Part shown: positions 37,514 to 46,894 of the stretch, piece after piece | Layout of the letters: every line of letters starts with the position of its first letter | How positions within the stretch are numbered: position 1 is the stretch's first letter | NCBI RefSeq assembly: GCF_000722635.1 | Contig: NZ_JOKH01000003.1 | Coordinates: 853,147-917,146 of the forward strand | Reading direction: 5' to 3' | DNA length: 64,000 bases | DNA from: Endozoicomonas numazuensis | Lineage (GTDB): Bacteria > Pseudomonadota > Gammaproteobacteria > Pseudomonadales > Endozoicomonadaceae | The notes under the pieces: model-generated | Told to the model about the DNA's origin: nothing | The model's database searches: none | Seen by the model: the letters and a program-made list of their open reading frames with translations, nothing else | Position numbers and translations under genes: made by a program

Positions 37514-37539
37514 AATTGAAATGATGACGTTTCCTTGAC
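37514..37539. repeat. 26-bp direct repeat, right copy (VapBC cassette)
   Basis: Perfect copy of 36706-36731, 7 bp after the vapC stop. Sequence beyond the repeats differs on the two sides. Confidence 0.95.
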
Positions 37540-37684
37540 AAATAAGTAGAATCCGACATCAAGGCAACTAAGCAGACATTACCCGACTCTGCATACAAGG
37601 ATATGCTTCAGTAACCCTGGAGCACCAGTTATGAATAGCGCTCATGGCTGAAACAATAATTAAAATAACGGGAATGAAGTTATT

Positions 37685-39853
37685 ATGAACCGAAAAGCAA
37701 CCAGGTATCTGGCTGCCACGCTGACTGCGGCTACTCTGCTGACAGGCTGCTCCGGCCCCTGGAATGACCCTAACCCGCCGACAGATCCAGAAATTAACAC
37801 CTACTTCGGTAGTTTTATTAATCGCCCCAAGCATCTTGATCCGGTTCGCTCTTACAGTGCAGAAGAAGGTCTTTTTCTTGACCAGATTTATGAGCCGCCA
37901 CTGCAGTATCATTTCCTGAAACGCCCTTATGAACTGCAACCGGCGACTGCTGAGAAACTTCCAGAAATCACGTTTCTCAATGACCAGTTAGAATCCGTTT
38001 CCGACAGTGAAACACCGGCCTACAGTCTGGTCACTATAAAGCTCAAGCCCAATACGCTTTACCAGCCTCACCCAGCCTTTGCCAAAGACCAGGAAGGCAA
38101 CCCGCTGTATCTTTTCAGTACACCCGCAGAAAGTGCACCTTATATACTTTTGCAGGACTTTCCGGTCACTGACACCCGCACCCTGAAAGCAGACGATTAT
38201 ATTTATCAGATCAAACGAATGGGCGACCCCATCAACAAATCTCCGCTGATTGGGCTCATGTCTGACTATATCGTAGGGATGAAAGCGTTCGGTCAAACAG
38301 TCAAAGAGGCACGCCAAGAAGATCAATGGCTTGATCTGCGAGACTTTGAAATGGAAGGTCTCCAGAAAGTTGATGACTTGACGTTTACTATCCGCATCAA
38401 GGGTTCCTACCCTCAGTTTCAATACTGGCTGGCTATGCGTTTCTTTGCACCAGTCCCGTTCGAGGCCGATCGTTTTTACCACAACCCCGGCTTTGAGAAG
38501 AAAAACCTGACACTGGATTGGAATCCGATTGGTACCGGCCCCTTTATGATGACCCGGAATTCCCCCAATCGTGAGATCATTCTGGAAAAAAACCCGAACT
38601 ACCGGGACGACTTCTATCCAACGGAAGGTTCTGAAAACGATGTCGAGCGTGGTTATCTTGCTGATGCAGGAAAAAAGCTGCCCTTTATCGATAAGGCTAT
38701 TTTCCGCTATGAGAAAGCAGCTACTTCGCAGTGGAGTAAATTCACTCAAGGTTATTACGACCGCTCCGGTGATGGTCACTCCAATATAAATACAGCCACA
38801 TTTGATCAGGCTTTCACTGTGGGACCTGATGGACTAGAGCTAACCAAAGAGCTGGAAGGAAGAGATATTGTAGTGGATGAAGAGGTTAGACCTTCTATCT
38901 TCTATACCGGCTTTAATATGCTTGATCCCGTTGTTGGAGGATACACAGAAGACAAACGTAAGTTACGTCAGGCTATCAGCATCATTTTCAATGATCAGGA
39001 ATACATCGACATTTTTGTTAATGGCCTTGGGCAGATCGCTCACGGTCCCATACCACCAGGGCTGTTTGGCTACCGTCCTGGCGCAGAAGGTATGAACCCC
39101 TTTGTATTTGACTGGGATGAAAAAACCAATAGTGCTGTCCGCAAACCTATTGAAGAAGCCAGGAAGCTACTTGCAGAAGCTGGCTATCCCAATGGGCGTC
39201 ATGCTGAAACAGGTGAGCCTCTCATTCTTTATCTCGACACCACCGCAAAAGACACCAGCCCAAATCTGGACTGGATGAAAAAACAATTTGCCAGATTAAA
39301 CATTCAACTTGAGTTCCGAACCACCGACTACCCCCGCTTTAAGGAAAAAATGCGTCAGGGGAATACCCAGATTTTCCGCTGGGGCTGGTTGGCGGATTAT
39401 CCAGACCCTGAAAACTTTCTGTTCCTGTTGGACAGCCGGCAAGGACTGGTGAAGTGTGCGTGTGACGGAAGTAATTCATCCAACTATGACAGTCCCGAAT
39501 TTGACCGTCTCTATGACCAGGTTAAATCTCTTCCCAATGGACCCGCAAGACAGGCAGCCATTGATCAAATGGTTGAAATAGTTCAGAAAGATAGTCCATG
39601 GATCTGGGGCTTTAACCAGAAAGATTACTACCTCTCCAACCACTGGGTCTTTAACACTAAACGACACGGCATCAGCCAGGGGACTCTGAAGTACGTTCGC
39701 CTTGATGAACAGATCAGGGCAGAGAAGCAGGTTGCCTGGAATTCACCCAATGTGATTCCGTTGCTGGGCAGTATTGGCTTACTTCTTGCTCTGATCATTC
39801 CAGGAATAGGCGCCTACCGTCGCAGGCAAAAACTGACCATAGAAACAGAATAA
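37685..39853 (+). CDS. Peptide-type ABC importer, substrate-binding lipoprotein
   Basis: 722 residues of the SBP_bac_5 family (peptide/nickel binding). A lipobox TLLTGC (Cys near 22) predicts a lipoprotein. LKPNTLYQPHPAF, NPIGTGPFMMTRNSPNREI and IFRWGWLADYPDPENFLFLL are family blocks. It is 150-200 residues longer than usual and has an extra C-terminal membrane helix (about 690-710, IPLLGSIGLLLALIIPGIGAY) with a basic tail, so it may be held at both ends in the inner membrane. It is the first gene of the importer operon. Substrate unknown; oligopeptides likely. Confidence 0.9.
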   Translation: MNRKATRYLAATLTAATLLTGCSGPWNDPNPPTDPEINTYFGSFINRPKHLDPVRSYSAEEGLFLDQIYEPPLQYHFLKRPYELQPATAEKLPEITFLNDQLESVSDSETPAYSLVTIKLKPNTLYQPHPAFAKDQEGNPLYLFSTPAESAPYILLQDFPVTDTRTLKADDYIYQIKRMGDPINKSPLIGLMSDYIVGMKAFGQTVKEARQEDQWLDLRDFEMEGLQKVDDLTFTIRIKGSYPQFQYWLAMRFFAPVPFEADRFYHNPGFEKKNLTLDWNPIGTGPFMMTRNSPNREIILEKNPNYRDDFYPTEGSENDVERGYLADAGKKLPFIDKAIFRYEKAATSQWSKFTQGYYDRSGDGHSNINTATFDQAFTVGPDGLELTKELEGRDIVVDEEVRPSIFYTGFNMLDPVVGGYTEDKRKLRQAISIIFNDQEYIDIFVNGLGQIAHGPIPPGLFGYRPGAEGMNPFVFDWDEKTNSAVRKPIEEARKLLAEAGYPNGRHAETGEPLILYLDTTAKDTSPNLDWMKKQFARLNIQLEFRTTDYPRFKEKMRQGNTQIFRWGWLADYPDPENFLFLLDSRQGLVKCACDGSNSSNYDSPEFDRLYDQVKSLPNGPARQAAIDQMVEIVQKDSPWIWGFNQKDYYLSNHWVFNTKRHGISQGTLKYVRLDEQIRAEKQVAWNSPNVIPLLGSIGLLLALIIPGIGAYRRRQKLTIETE

Positions 39854-39940
39854 TTATAAAAACAATGTCGGACGGACACTGAGATCCAGTGTCCGGTTCC
39901 AGAGATTTCAGGGTTACAAAACAGCCATGAGCGATAAAAA

Positions 39941-40918
39941 ATGCTTGTATACATACTAAGAAGACTCTTTTACGCACTGCCGATTCTTATTGGCGTTAAT
40001 GTTCTGACCTTCCTGCTGTTTTTCGTGGTCAACACTCCGGAAGATATGGCAAGGGCTCATCTGGGTGACAAATACGTTACTGAGGACGCTATTGATAACT
40101 GGATTGAAGAAAAAGGCTACGACGATCCTCTGTTCTACAACAGTGAGTCGCAAGGCACAGGCTCATTCACCGAGACCATCTTCTTCAATAAATCACTCAA
40201 GCTCTTTGCTTTTGATTTTGGTCGTTCCGATGAAGGCCGGGATATCAGCTCAGATATCTCAGACCGCATGGGCCCCAGTCTGGCTCTGGCGCTACCCACC
40301 TTTATGATTGGTGTCTGGGTTAATATTTGTGTTGCCCTGATGGTGCTTATGTTCCGTGGCAGCCGTCTTGACCGTTTTGCGGTTGCTATCTTTGTCACCC
40401 TGATGTCCATCTCTTATCTCTTCTACATCATTGTCGGACAATACTCGATCGCGAAGCTTTCCAAACTGGTGCCTGTTTCCGGATTCAATGAGGGGATTGA
40501 TGCCTGGCGCTTCCTGATACTCCCGATCATCATTGGCATCATTGCCGGTATCGGGGCTGGAGCCCGCTGGTACCGTACCCTGTTTATCGATGTGTCAGGT
40601 CAGGATTTCTCCCGAACCGCTCGCGCTAAAGGCGTAAGCGAAGCCGGAGTACTGTTCCGTCATATTCTGCCTAATGCCATGCTGCCGATTCTGACCGGGG
40701 TGGTCGTGGTTATCCCCACCCTGTTCATGGGAAGTCTGGTTATGGAGTCATTCTTCAGTATTCCCGGGCTGGGCAGCTACATGCTGGATGCCATTCGAGC
40801 TCAGGACTTTGCCATTGTCCGTGCCATGGTCTTTCTGGGGTCAGTGCTTTACATCACCGGTCTCATTATGACTGACATTTCATACACCTGGGCTGATCCC
40901 CGGGTAAGACTGAACTAA
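39941..40918 (+). CDS. ABC importer permease 1 (DppB/YejB type)
   Basis: 325 residues: an N-terminal RRLFYALPILIGVNVLTFLLFF helix, then a periplasmic loop and five further helices. The cytoplasmic EAA loop is DFSRTARAKGVSEAGVLFRHILPNA. It forms the channel with permease 2. The ATG follows an A-rich stretch. A 100-bp MITE begins right after the stop codon and separates it from permease 2. Confidence 0.92.
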   Translation: MLVYILRRLFYALPILIGVNVLTFLLFFVVNTPEDMARAHLGDKYVTEDAIDNWIEEKGYDDPLFYNSESQGTGSFTETIFFNKSLKLFAFDFGRSDEGRDISSDISDRMGPSLALALPTFMIGVWVNICVALMVLMFRGSRLDRFAVAIFVTLMSISYLFYIIVGQYSIAKLSKLVPVSGFNEGIDAWRFLILPIIIGIIAGIGAGARWYRTLFIDVSGQDFSRTARAKGVSEAGVLFRHILPNAMLPILTGVVVVIPTLFMGSLVMESFFSIPGLGSYMLDAIRAQDFAIVRAMVFLGSVLYITGLIMTDISYTWADPRVRLN

Positions 40919-41018
40919 GGAGGCTGACAGAAAATGGACAGCTCGGCCTAAAGTCCAGAAAGAACGGTCATCTTGTTCACTGAACTTTATGCTCGAGCGC
41001 CATTCTCAGTCAGCCTCC
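40919..41018. mobile_element. MITE, 100 bp, inside the importer operon
   Basis: Imperfect terminal inverted repeats: GGAGGCTGACAGAAAATGG at the left and the complement of GGAGGCTGACTGAGAATGG at the right (17 of 19 match). The left 70 bp are about 85% identical to 63894-63963. No ORF fits inside. It starts directly after the permease 1 stop and ends 12 bp before the permease 2 start. No clear target duplication is left. Confidence 0.85.
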
Positions 41019-41030
41019 AGGGAACTCAAC

Positions 41031-42422
41031 ATGGATTTAGCATTTAAACCGGTTGTCCTCTGGACGGATATCCTGATCTTCATTCTGGTCGGGCTGGTAT
41101 CATTTTTCATCTACACCCTGCGCCGTAATCCTGAAAACAGGAATCGCTGGCGTGAAGTTTTCTCTACAAAGCTGGGAATGAGCACCTTCGTCATTATCAT
41201 GACATACGTCAGTGTTGCTCTTCTGGACTCCCTGCATTTTCGAACGGAACTGCCTGCTGCTGAAGGTCAGAGCTCTGAACAGGTTTACTACAACAATAAA
41301 GTCAACAGTGTTCTGGATCTGATGCTGGGAGAAATGGGTGAGCGTCAGGAAAGAACCTACTCCTCTCCTTTCTCACTGAAGTCCTGGAATCGTGAAAACA
41401 TCAAGACCGAGACCGGTGACACTGTTCGGGATTACCCGGAACTGACTTTTGGCGGCCAACATCTGGAAAGCCCTGACGATCAAGCTATTGATATGGTTTT
41501 ACAATCTTTCAAGGGCATCTTTTCAGGGCTTATTCTGGCTGGAATACTGATTGGTATTCACTGGCTACTCCTCAAACGCAGCAAATCCACTCAACCTGCC
41601 CTGCCCTGGTCTTCTGCCTGGATTACGTTTGCAGTCATCATGGCTGTCTTCGGCTGGCTGGTCACTATGGGTAATCTTTATCATGTTCTGGGGACAGACC
41701 AGGCCGGTAACGATACGCTTTATGAAAGTCTGAAAGGCATACGTACCGGAGTGCTTATCGGCACACTGGCCACCCTGATCACCATGCCCATAGCTATCTC
41801 TCTTGGCATTATGGCGGGTTATTTCAGAGGTTGGATAGACGACATTATTCAGTATATTTACACCACGCTGATCTCCATTCCCGGCCTGTTGCTGATTGCA
41901 GCTTCTGTTCTGTTGTTTCAGGTCTGGATCAATAACAACCCTTCTTACTTTGAAGTAGGACTGGAAAAGGCCGATGCCAAGTTCCTGGCACTCTGCTTTA
42001 TTCTGGGTATTACCAGCTGGACCACTTTATGCCGCCTGCTCAGGGCCGAAACTCTGAAAATCAGCCAGCTGGACTACGTTCAGGCGGCTCATGCCTTTGG
42101 AGTCAGCCATCTGCAAATCATCTGGCGACATATCCTGCCAAACCTTAGCCATATCATCCTGATCTCCTTTGTACTGGACTTCAGTGGTCTGGTATTGGCT
42201 GAAGCGGTTCTTTCCTATATAGGCGTAGGTGTTGATCCGGCTATGGCCAGCTGGGGCAACATGATTAATCTGGCCAGTACAGAACTGTCCCGGGAACCCT
42301 CCATCTGGTGGAATCTGGCTGGTGCATTCGTATTGATGTTTACCCTGGTGCTCTCCGTTAACCTTTTCTCTGATCTGGTTAACGACGCTTTTGACCCTAA
42401 AACCAAGCTGGAGGCTGCCTGA
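41031..42422 (+). CDS. ABC importer permease 2 (DppC/YejE type), enlarged
   Basis: 463 residues from the ATG at 41031, which has AGGGA 7 nt upstream; a longer frame begins inside the MITE and is less likely. The C-terminal half is a normal DppC-type permease (GTDQAGNDTLYESLKGIRTG, EAA loop LDYVQAAHAFGVSHLQIIWRHILPN). The N-terminal half is unusual: extra helices (about 10-30, 50-70, 160-185 and 195-220) and a roughly 90-residue hydrophilic loop. Such enlarged subunits occur in some Yej-like importers. Together with the enlarged binding protein this suggests a dedicated subfamily. Confidence 0.9.
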   Translation: MDLAFKPVVLWTDILIFILVGLVSFFIYTLRRNPENRNRWREVFSTKLGMSTFVIIMTYVSVALLDSLHFRTELPAAEGQSSEQVYYNNKVNSVLDLMLGEMGERQERTYSSPFSLKSWNRENIKTETGDTVRDYPELTFGGQHLESPDDQAIDMVLQSFKGIFSGLILAGILIGIHWLLLKRSKSTQPALPWSSAWITFAVIMAVFGWLVTMGNLYHVLGTDQAGNDTLYESLKGIRTGVLIGTLATLITMPIAISLGIMAGYFRGWIDDIIQYIYTTLISIPGLLLIAASVLLFQVWINNNPSYFEVGLEKADAKFLALCFILGITSWTTLCRLLRAETLKISQLDYVQAAHAFGVSHLQIIWRHILPNLSHIILISFVLDFSGLVLAEAVLSYIGVGVDPAMASWGNMINLASTELSREPSIWWNLAGAFVLMFTLVLSVNLFSDLVNDAFDPKTKLEAA

Positions 42423-42423
42423 T

Positions 42424-44070
42424 ATGAGCATTACAGAAGCCCTGAGGAAGACCGAAGCCAGAACCGTTGAAAGCAAGGAACTGGCACTTCAGGTATCCCA
42501 TCTTAATGTTGTCCTGAGACATCAGCCCGATACCCGTATTCTGAAAGACGTCAGCTTTCAGTTGAATAAGGGAGAAGTCTTTGCGTTGGTGGGTGAATCA
42601 GGCAGCGGCAAGTCTATGACGTCATTGTCGATCATGCGTCTCCTGCCTGATGCCCTGAAAATCACGAAAGGAAAAATCCAGCAGGGTGACACCAACCTGT
42701 TTGCCCTGACCGAGCAGGAAATGGGCACCATTCGTGGCAAGAAGATCGCCATGATCTTCCAGGATGCACTGACCTCCCTGAACCCGGTTCAGAAAGTCGG
42801 TGACCAGATTGCTGAAACGTTAAAGATTCATACCCAACTGGCCGGTGATGACATCAAAAAACGAGCGATTCAGCTGTTTGACGAAGTTGGCCTTCCTGAT
42901 CCCGAAAAGCGTGTCGACTGGTACCCTCACCAAATGTCCGGGGGCCAGCAGCAACGAGTCATGATTGCCATGGCCCTGGCCTGTGAGCCTGATATTCTTC
43001 TGGCGGATGAACCTACCACAGCCCTGGACGTGACCATACAGAAACAGATTCTGGAACTGGTCAAAAAACTCACCGTGAGTCATAAGTTGGCGGTACTGCT
43101 GATTACTCATGATATGGGCGTTGTTCGTGAAACGGCTGATCGCGTTGGCGTCATGTACAAAGGTGAAATCATTGAAGAAGGCAGTTGTGATGCCTTCTTC
43201 GAAAACCCTCAGGAAGAGTACAGCCGTCGTCTTATCAACAGTCTGCCCGATATGGATTCTTATCGTCCGGCTACCGATCCAGCGCCTCTGCTCAAGGTGG
43301 ATAATCTGGAAGTGCACTTTCCCGTCTGCAAAGGACTGCTCCAGCGAGTTCATGATTACACCAAGGCCGTGAACGGTATCAGCTTTTCCATAGCAAAAGG
43401 TGAAACGTTGGCTCTGGTGGGTGAATCAGGCTGCGGTAAATCCACCACCGGGCGAGCCATTCTTAATCTTGAAAAAGCCACTGGCGGTGAGATCTGGTAC
43501 AACAACCAGAAAGTGAATACGTTCTCCCGCAAGGAAATGCTACCTCTTCGCAAAAAAATTCAGGTGATTTTCCAAAGCCCTTATTCTTCCATGAACCCTC
43601 GAATGACCGTCGGTGACATTATTGAAGAAGGTATGATCAGCCTGAAGATGGGCCTGAGCAAAGCAGAAAGAGAACAACGTGTAGAGTCTCTTCTGAACAG
43701 AGTTCAACTGGAACCAGAACACCGCTACCGTTATCCCCACGAGTTCTCCGGTGGTCAGCGTCAGCGTATCGCCATTGCCCGGGCTCTTGCGGTAGAGCCT
43801 GATCTGATCATTTGCGATGAGCCCACCAGTGCGCTGGATGTATCTATCCGGGCAGAAGTTATGGACCTGCTGCTGGAACTGCAAAGAGAGCTGCAAGTCT
43901 CTTATCTGTTCATTACTCACGACCTCTCAATCATTCCTCACCTGGCCCACCGGGTTGCGGTCATGCAGGGCGGTAAGATTGTTGAGCAGGGTAAAACAGA
44001 AGATGTGCTGACCAACCCGCAACATGATTACACACGTAATCTATTGAGTGCGGTGCCGAAAGTGCATTAA
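42424..44070 (+). CDS. ABC importer, fused dual ATP-binding protein (DppDF/YejF type)
   Basis: 548 residues with two complete nucleotide-binding domains. Domain 1: [36 protein letters not shown]. Domain 2: [36 protein letters not shown]. The switch His is present in both ([16 protein letters not shown]). It energises the two permeases. The ATG at 42424 is next to the permease 2 stop, with GGAGG 9 nt upstream. It is the last gene of the operon; repeat DNA follows 3 bp after the stop. Confidence 0.95.
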   Translation: MSITEALRKTEARTVESKELALQVSHLNVVLRHQPDTRILKDVSFQLNKGEVFALVGESGSGKSMTSLSIMRLLPDALKITKGKIQQGDTNLFALTEQEMGTIRGKKIAMIFQDALTSLNPVQKVGDQIAETLKIHTQLAGDDIKKRAIQLFDEVGLPDPEKRVDWYPHQMSGGQQQRVMIAMALACEPDILLADEPTTALDVTIQKQILELVKKLTVSHKLAVLLITHDMGVVRETADRVGVMYKGEIIEEGSCDAFFENPQEEYSRRLINSLPDMDSYRPATDPAPLLKVDNLEVHFPVCKGLLQRVHDYTKAVNGISFSIAKGETLALVGESGCGKSTTGRAILNLEKATGGEIWYNNQKVNTFSRKEMLPLRKKIQVIFQSPYSSMNPRMTVGDIIEEGMISLKMGLSKAEREQRVESLLNRVQLEPEHRYRYPHEFSGGQRQRIAIARALAVEPDLIICDEPTSALDVSIRAEVMDLLLELQRELQVSYLFITHDLSIIPHLAHRVAVMQGGKIVEQGKTEDVLTNPQHDYTRNLLSAVPKVH

Positions 44071-44073
44071 TTA

Positions 44074-44228
44074 AAGGCTGGAAGGCTGGAAGGCTGGAAG
44101 GCTGGAAGGCTGGAAGGCTGGAAGGCTGGAAGGCTGGAAGGCTGGAAGGCTGGAAAGCTGGAAGGCTGGAAAGCTGGAAAGCTGGAAAGCTGGAAAGCTG
44201 GAAAGCTGGAAAGCTGGAAAGCTGGAAA
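44074..44228. repeat. 8-bp tandem repeat array, about 19 units
   Basis: Units AAGGCTGG (first half) shifting to AAAGCTGG (second half), without spacers, starting 3 bp after the ATP-binding gene's stop. It is a slippage-prone microsatellite. Related degenerate copies in inverted sense occur at about 44630-44700. Confidence 0.95.
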
Positions 44229-44516
44229 GTTTCTGGTTCCCATGCTCCAGCGTGGGAACCCCATACGCTATCTCTAGGAGCCCAATTTTTTTTTGGGAGT
44301 GTTTCTGGTTCCCATGCTCCAGCGTGGGAACCCCATACGCTATCTCTAGGAGCCCAATTTTTTTTTGGGAGTGTTTCTGGTTCCCATGCTCCAGCGTGGG
44401 AACCCCATACGCTATCTCTAGGAGCCCAATTTTTTTTTGGGAGTGTTTCTGGTTCCCATGCTCCAGCGTGGGAACCCCATACGCTATCTCTAGGTGCCCA
44501 ATTTTTGGGAGTGTAT
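44229..44516. repeat. Four 72-bp tandem repeats, each with a REP-like palindrome
   Basis: Units begin at 44229, 44301, 44373 and 44445. Each contains the palindrome GGTTCCCATGCTCCAGCGTG with its closing arm (GGGAACC), and CCCAA-T(8)-TTGGG. The first three are nearly identical; the fourth has a shorter T run and GTGCCC for GAGCCC. There are no unique spacers, so it is not a CRISPR array. Confidence 0.95.
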
Positions 44517-44647
44517 GCATTCCCACGCAGAGCATGGGAACGAGTTGTAGCCTTCAAACCTTCATGCCTATCTAGATTGGGATACCGCTCACCCTGAGCT
44601 TGTCGAAGGGTCGTGTGTGGCTCTCAAGCCCTCCAGCCTTCTAGCCT
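44517..44647. repeat. Further REP-like palindromes and degenerate repeats
   Basis: An inverted relative of the 72-bp unit core (CATTCCCACGCAGAGCATGG) is at about 44517-44543. A TGAGCTTGTCGAAGG half-site of the 12.9-kb repeat family is at about 44594-44608. Degenerate CCAGCCTT units follow. No gene is seen here. Confidence 0.8.
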
Positions 44648-46894
44648 TCAAACCTTCCAGCCTTCCGATCCTCCAGCTTTCAAACCCTCAGGTTTTTCCC
44701 TGTCCGCACTTAATAAGGCTTTCATCAACTGTGAAGACAGATTGGCTGCTCTTTCCTGTTGCTGAAGGTAATGCAACTGCAGTCTTCCTTTATAAGGCTT
44801 GAGAACTTCCGCTTCGTGGTAATCGTCCAGCAGTGGCATCATGGCAATCATACCCCAGGGTTGTATGCCATTTTCTTTCATAAACTCCAGATACTGTCTG
44901 GCCAGTTCATCCTGGCCATCTATCAGTGCCCACGCCAGTGCAGCCACCATAAACTCAGGACTTCTCCAACCTTTTTCCCAATTGCTTTCAATCGCTTTAC
45001 GGGCTGAGTTCAAATGCTGGGTGCGAGTGGCGTAGTCCCCCAGTTTTTCCATTGCTCTGGCCTGATAAAGATAGCCCGCAATAATAGGCTGAGGGTCAGA
45101 AAGGCATTGGTGGGGGGCATCCTGAACAAGGGCAGCAAATGTTCTTTCTGCTTTTAACCAGTCTTTATTCAGCCAGTGCTCATGGGATGCCAAAAGGTCA
45201 TAGTTAAACCCTTTACACCAGTCGTTATTGATGCCTTCTCGCTCAATGCTGCCAAGCGTCATTTTAAGACTCGCGGCATTGCGTTCTTTCAAATCCAGTA
45301 AGGCTGCCAGTGTGAAATCCTGCCAGGGATCTGCCCCTTTTTCAGAGTTTCTGATCAAACCTTTCACCGCATTGACCTGATTCAGGTAGATCAGCGAATG
45401 CATGGCCTTGTATTCCAGACCCCCAACGTTTTTACCTTGCTCCTGCAGCATACTGATGCGATCCAGCGCACGATCATAATAACCGGCGACAATGGCCTGC
45501 TTAACGGGCATCATTAAAAACTCATCGGACTCCTGAGCAAACTTTTCAGCCAGTAAACGAGCTTCCTGGGCTTTGCCAATCAGAGTCATACCCGACAGAT
45601 AGTTCAGTCTCACCGAAGCATGCAATGGATCCAGATCATAGGCACTGCGGTAAGATTCATAGGCATTTCGCACCATGCCCTGGGCCAGCCATGCATTACC
45701 CAGCCACATATGCGCCATGGAAAAGTCGGGCTTCAACCGAGTAGCCATTTTCAGGGCTGCAATCGCTTCATCCATTCGGCCGGACTCTGACAAGAAAACG
45801 CCTCTCGCCCCGTGGGCTTCTGCCAATTCCGGTGCCAGCTTTACGGCTTGCGCTGAACTTTTATCGGCCTCAGCTAATAAAAGGTCCCGATCTCCATACC
45901 CATAAAAGGTTTGCAGCACTTGAGTGTCTGCTAATCCGGCCCAAGCCTGGGCATAATTTTTATCCAGCTCGACCGCTCTTTTGAAATAACGGGAGGCTTT
46001 TTTCAACGAAGGTTCTGTTCTCACCCGCCAGAAGTTCCTGCCTAGCAGGTACTGTTCATAGGCTTCATAACTGACCGTACCTTCCAACTGCTCTTCTTCC
46101 GGCTTCAGTGTGCCTTTCTGAATCGCAATTTTTCTGCCCAATTCCTGTTGAACCTGCTTGCCTACATCCACTGCCAGATCAACCACCTCTAGCAACGCTT
46201 CTTCATTAGAGCTATCGCCCCTCGCTTCAAAAGACTCTTCAACAGACTCATCCATGCCTATCTGCACACTGGCGAAAGGACGATCAGGGTCTCTGTTCAA
46301 ACCGGCATACACCAGAACCATAAAAACAATCAGCATGACAGTGACAAAAGAGTATTTAAAGACTTTGACCAATGCACTAACCATGGCTTGCAACAAACCG
46401 ATAAGGTCGGTGACCAGCTTTGCAGGCCAGGGCACATTGCCTGCTTGAACGGACTCCGGAGCTTGTGGTGATGAAACCTTATTAACAGGTTCTGCCTTAC
46501 TCTCAACGGTTTCTGAGGGTGAAGGATGTGATGAATGGGTTGAAGACTCAGTCAAAGCCGATTCAGTATTTTCCAGTGGCACCACTTCAGCCACCAGCAT
46601 ATAACCTCTTCTTGGGATCGTTCTAATGTAATGTCGTTCTCTCGAAGTGTCCCCGAGCAAGGTACGCAATTCTGAAATACAGCGAGTCAGTACCTCATCG
46701 GAAACCACTAAATCTCGCCAGGCTTCACAAAGGAGCGTATCACGACTGACGACATTGCCCTGATGGTTTATCAACACCAGAAGCACATCCACCAGCTTGG
46801 GCTCGGCATGTTGCTTCATGCCACCTTTGATAAAAACCCCTGTTTCCGGATGAACATCCCACTCACCCAACCTGAAGCCCTGCTTCCAGTCCAT
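44648..46894 (-). CDS. CadC-type membrane-bound transcription regulator with TPR domain
   Basis: 748 residues: an N-terminal winged helix of the OmpR/PhoB (Trans_reg_C) type (5-100; PKLVDVLLVLINHQGNVVSR, YIRTIPRRGYMLVAEV), a Ser/Pro-rich linker, one membrane helix (about 178-202, FVTVMLIVFMVLVYAGL) and a periplasmic TPR domain (about 290-700). It would sense a periplasmic signal and bind DNA from the membrane. AGAGGG lies 5 nt before the ATG. The last 15 residues (KPEGLKAGGSEGWKV) are encoded by the degenerate 8-bp repeats, so the C terminus has been captured by repeat DNA. Target unknown; the divergent DUF4329 gene is a candidate. Confidence 0.88.
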   Translation of the reverse strand: MDWKQGFRLGEWDVHPETGVFIKGGMKQHAEPKLVDVLLVLINHQGNVVSRDTLLCEAWRDLVVSDEVLTRCISELRTLLGDTSRERHYIRTIPRRGYMLVAEVVPLENTESALTESSTHSSHPSPSETVESKAEPVNKVSSPQAPESVQAGNVPWPAKLVTDLIGLLQAMVSALVKVFKYSFVTVMLIVFMVLVYAGLNRDPDRPFASVQIGMDESVEESFEARGDSSNEEALLEVVDLAVDVGKQVQQELGRKIAIQKGTLKPEEEQLEGTVSYEAYEQYLLGRNFWRVRTEPSLKKASRYFKRAVELDKNYAQAWAGLADTQVLQTFYGYGDRDLLLAEADKSSAQAVKLAPELAEAHGARGVFLSESGRMDEAIAALKMATRLKPDFSMAHMWLGNAWLAQGMVRNAYESYRSAYDLDPLHASVRLNYLSGMTLIGKAQEARLLAEKFAQESDEFLMMPVKQAIVAGYYDRALDRISMLQEQGKNVGGLEYKAMHSLIYLNQVNAVKGLIRNSEKGADPWQDFTLAALLDLKERNAASLKMTLGSIEREGINNDWCKGFNYDLLASHEHWLNKDWLKAERTFAALVQDAPHQCLSDPQPIIAGYLYQARAMEKLGDYATRTQHLNSARKAIESNWEKGWRSPEFMVAALAWALIDGQDELARQYLEFMKENGIQPWGMIAMMPLLDDYHEAEVLKPYKGRLQLHYLQQQERAANLSSQLMKALLSADREKPEGLKAGGSEGWKV

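Noticed and set aside
44229-44516. Possible CRISPR array
   Set aside because: The units are direct tandem copies without variable spacers, and no cas gene is near.
43961-44557. Minus-strand ORFs of 154-198 residues with repeated EIAYGVPTLEHGNQ-type units
   Set aside because: They are translations of the 8-bp and 72-bp repeat arrays (72 bp is a multiple of 3, so frames stay open) and run into the ATP-binding gene in antisense.
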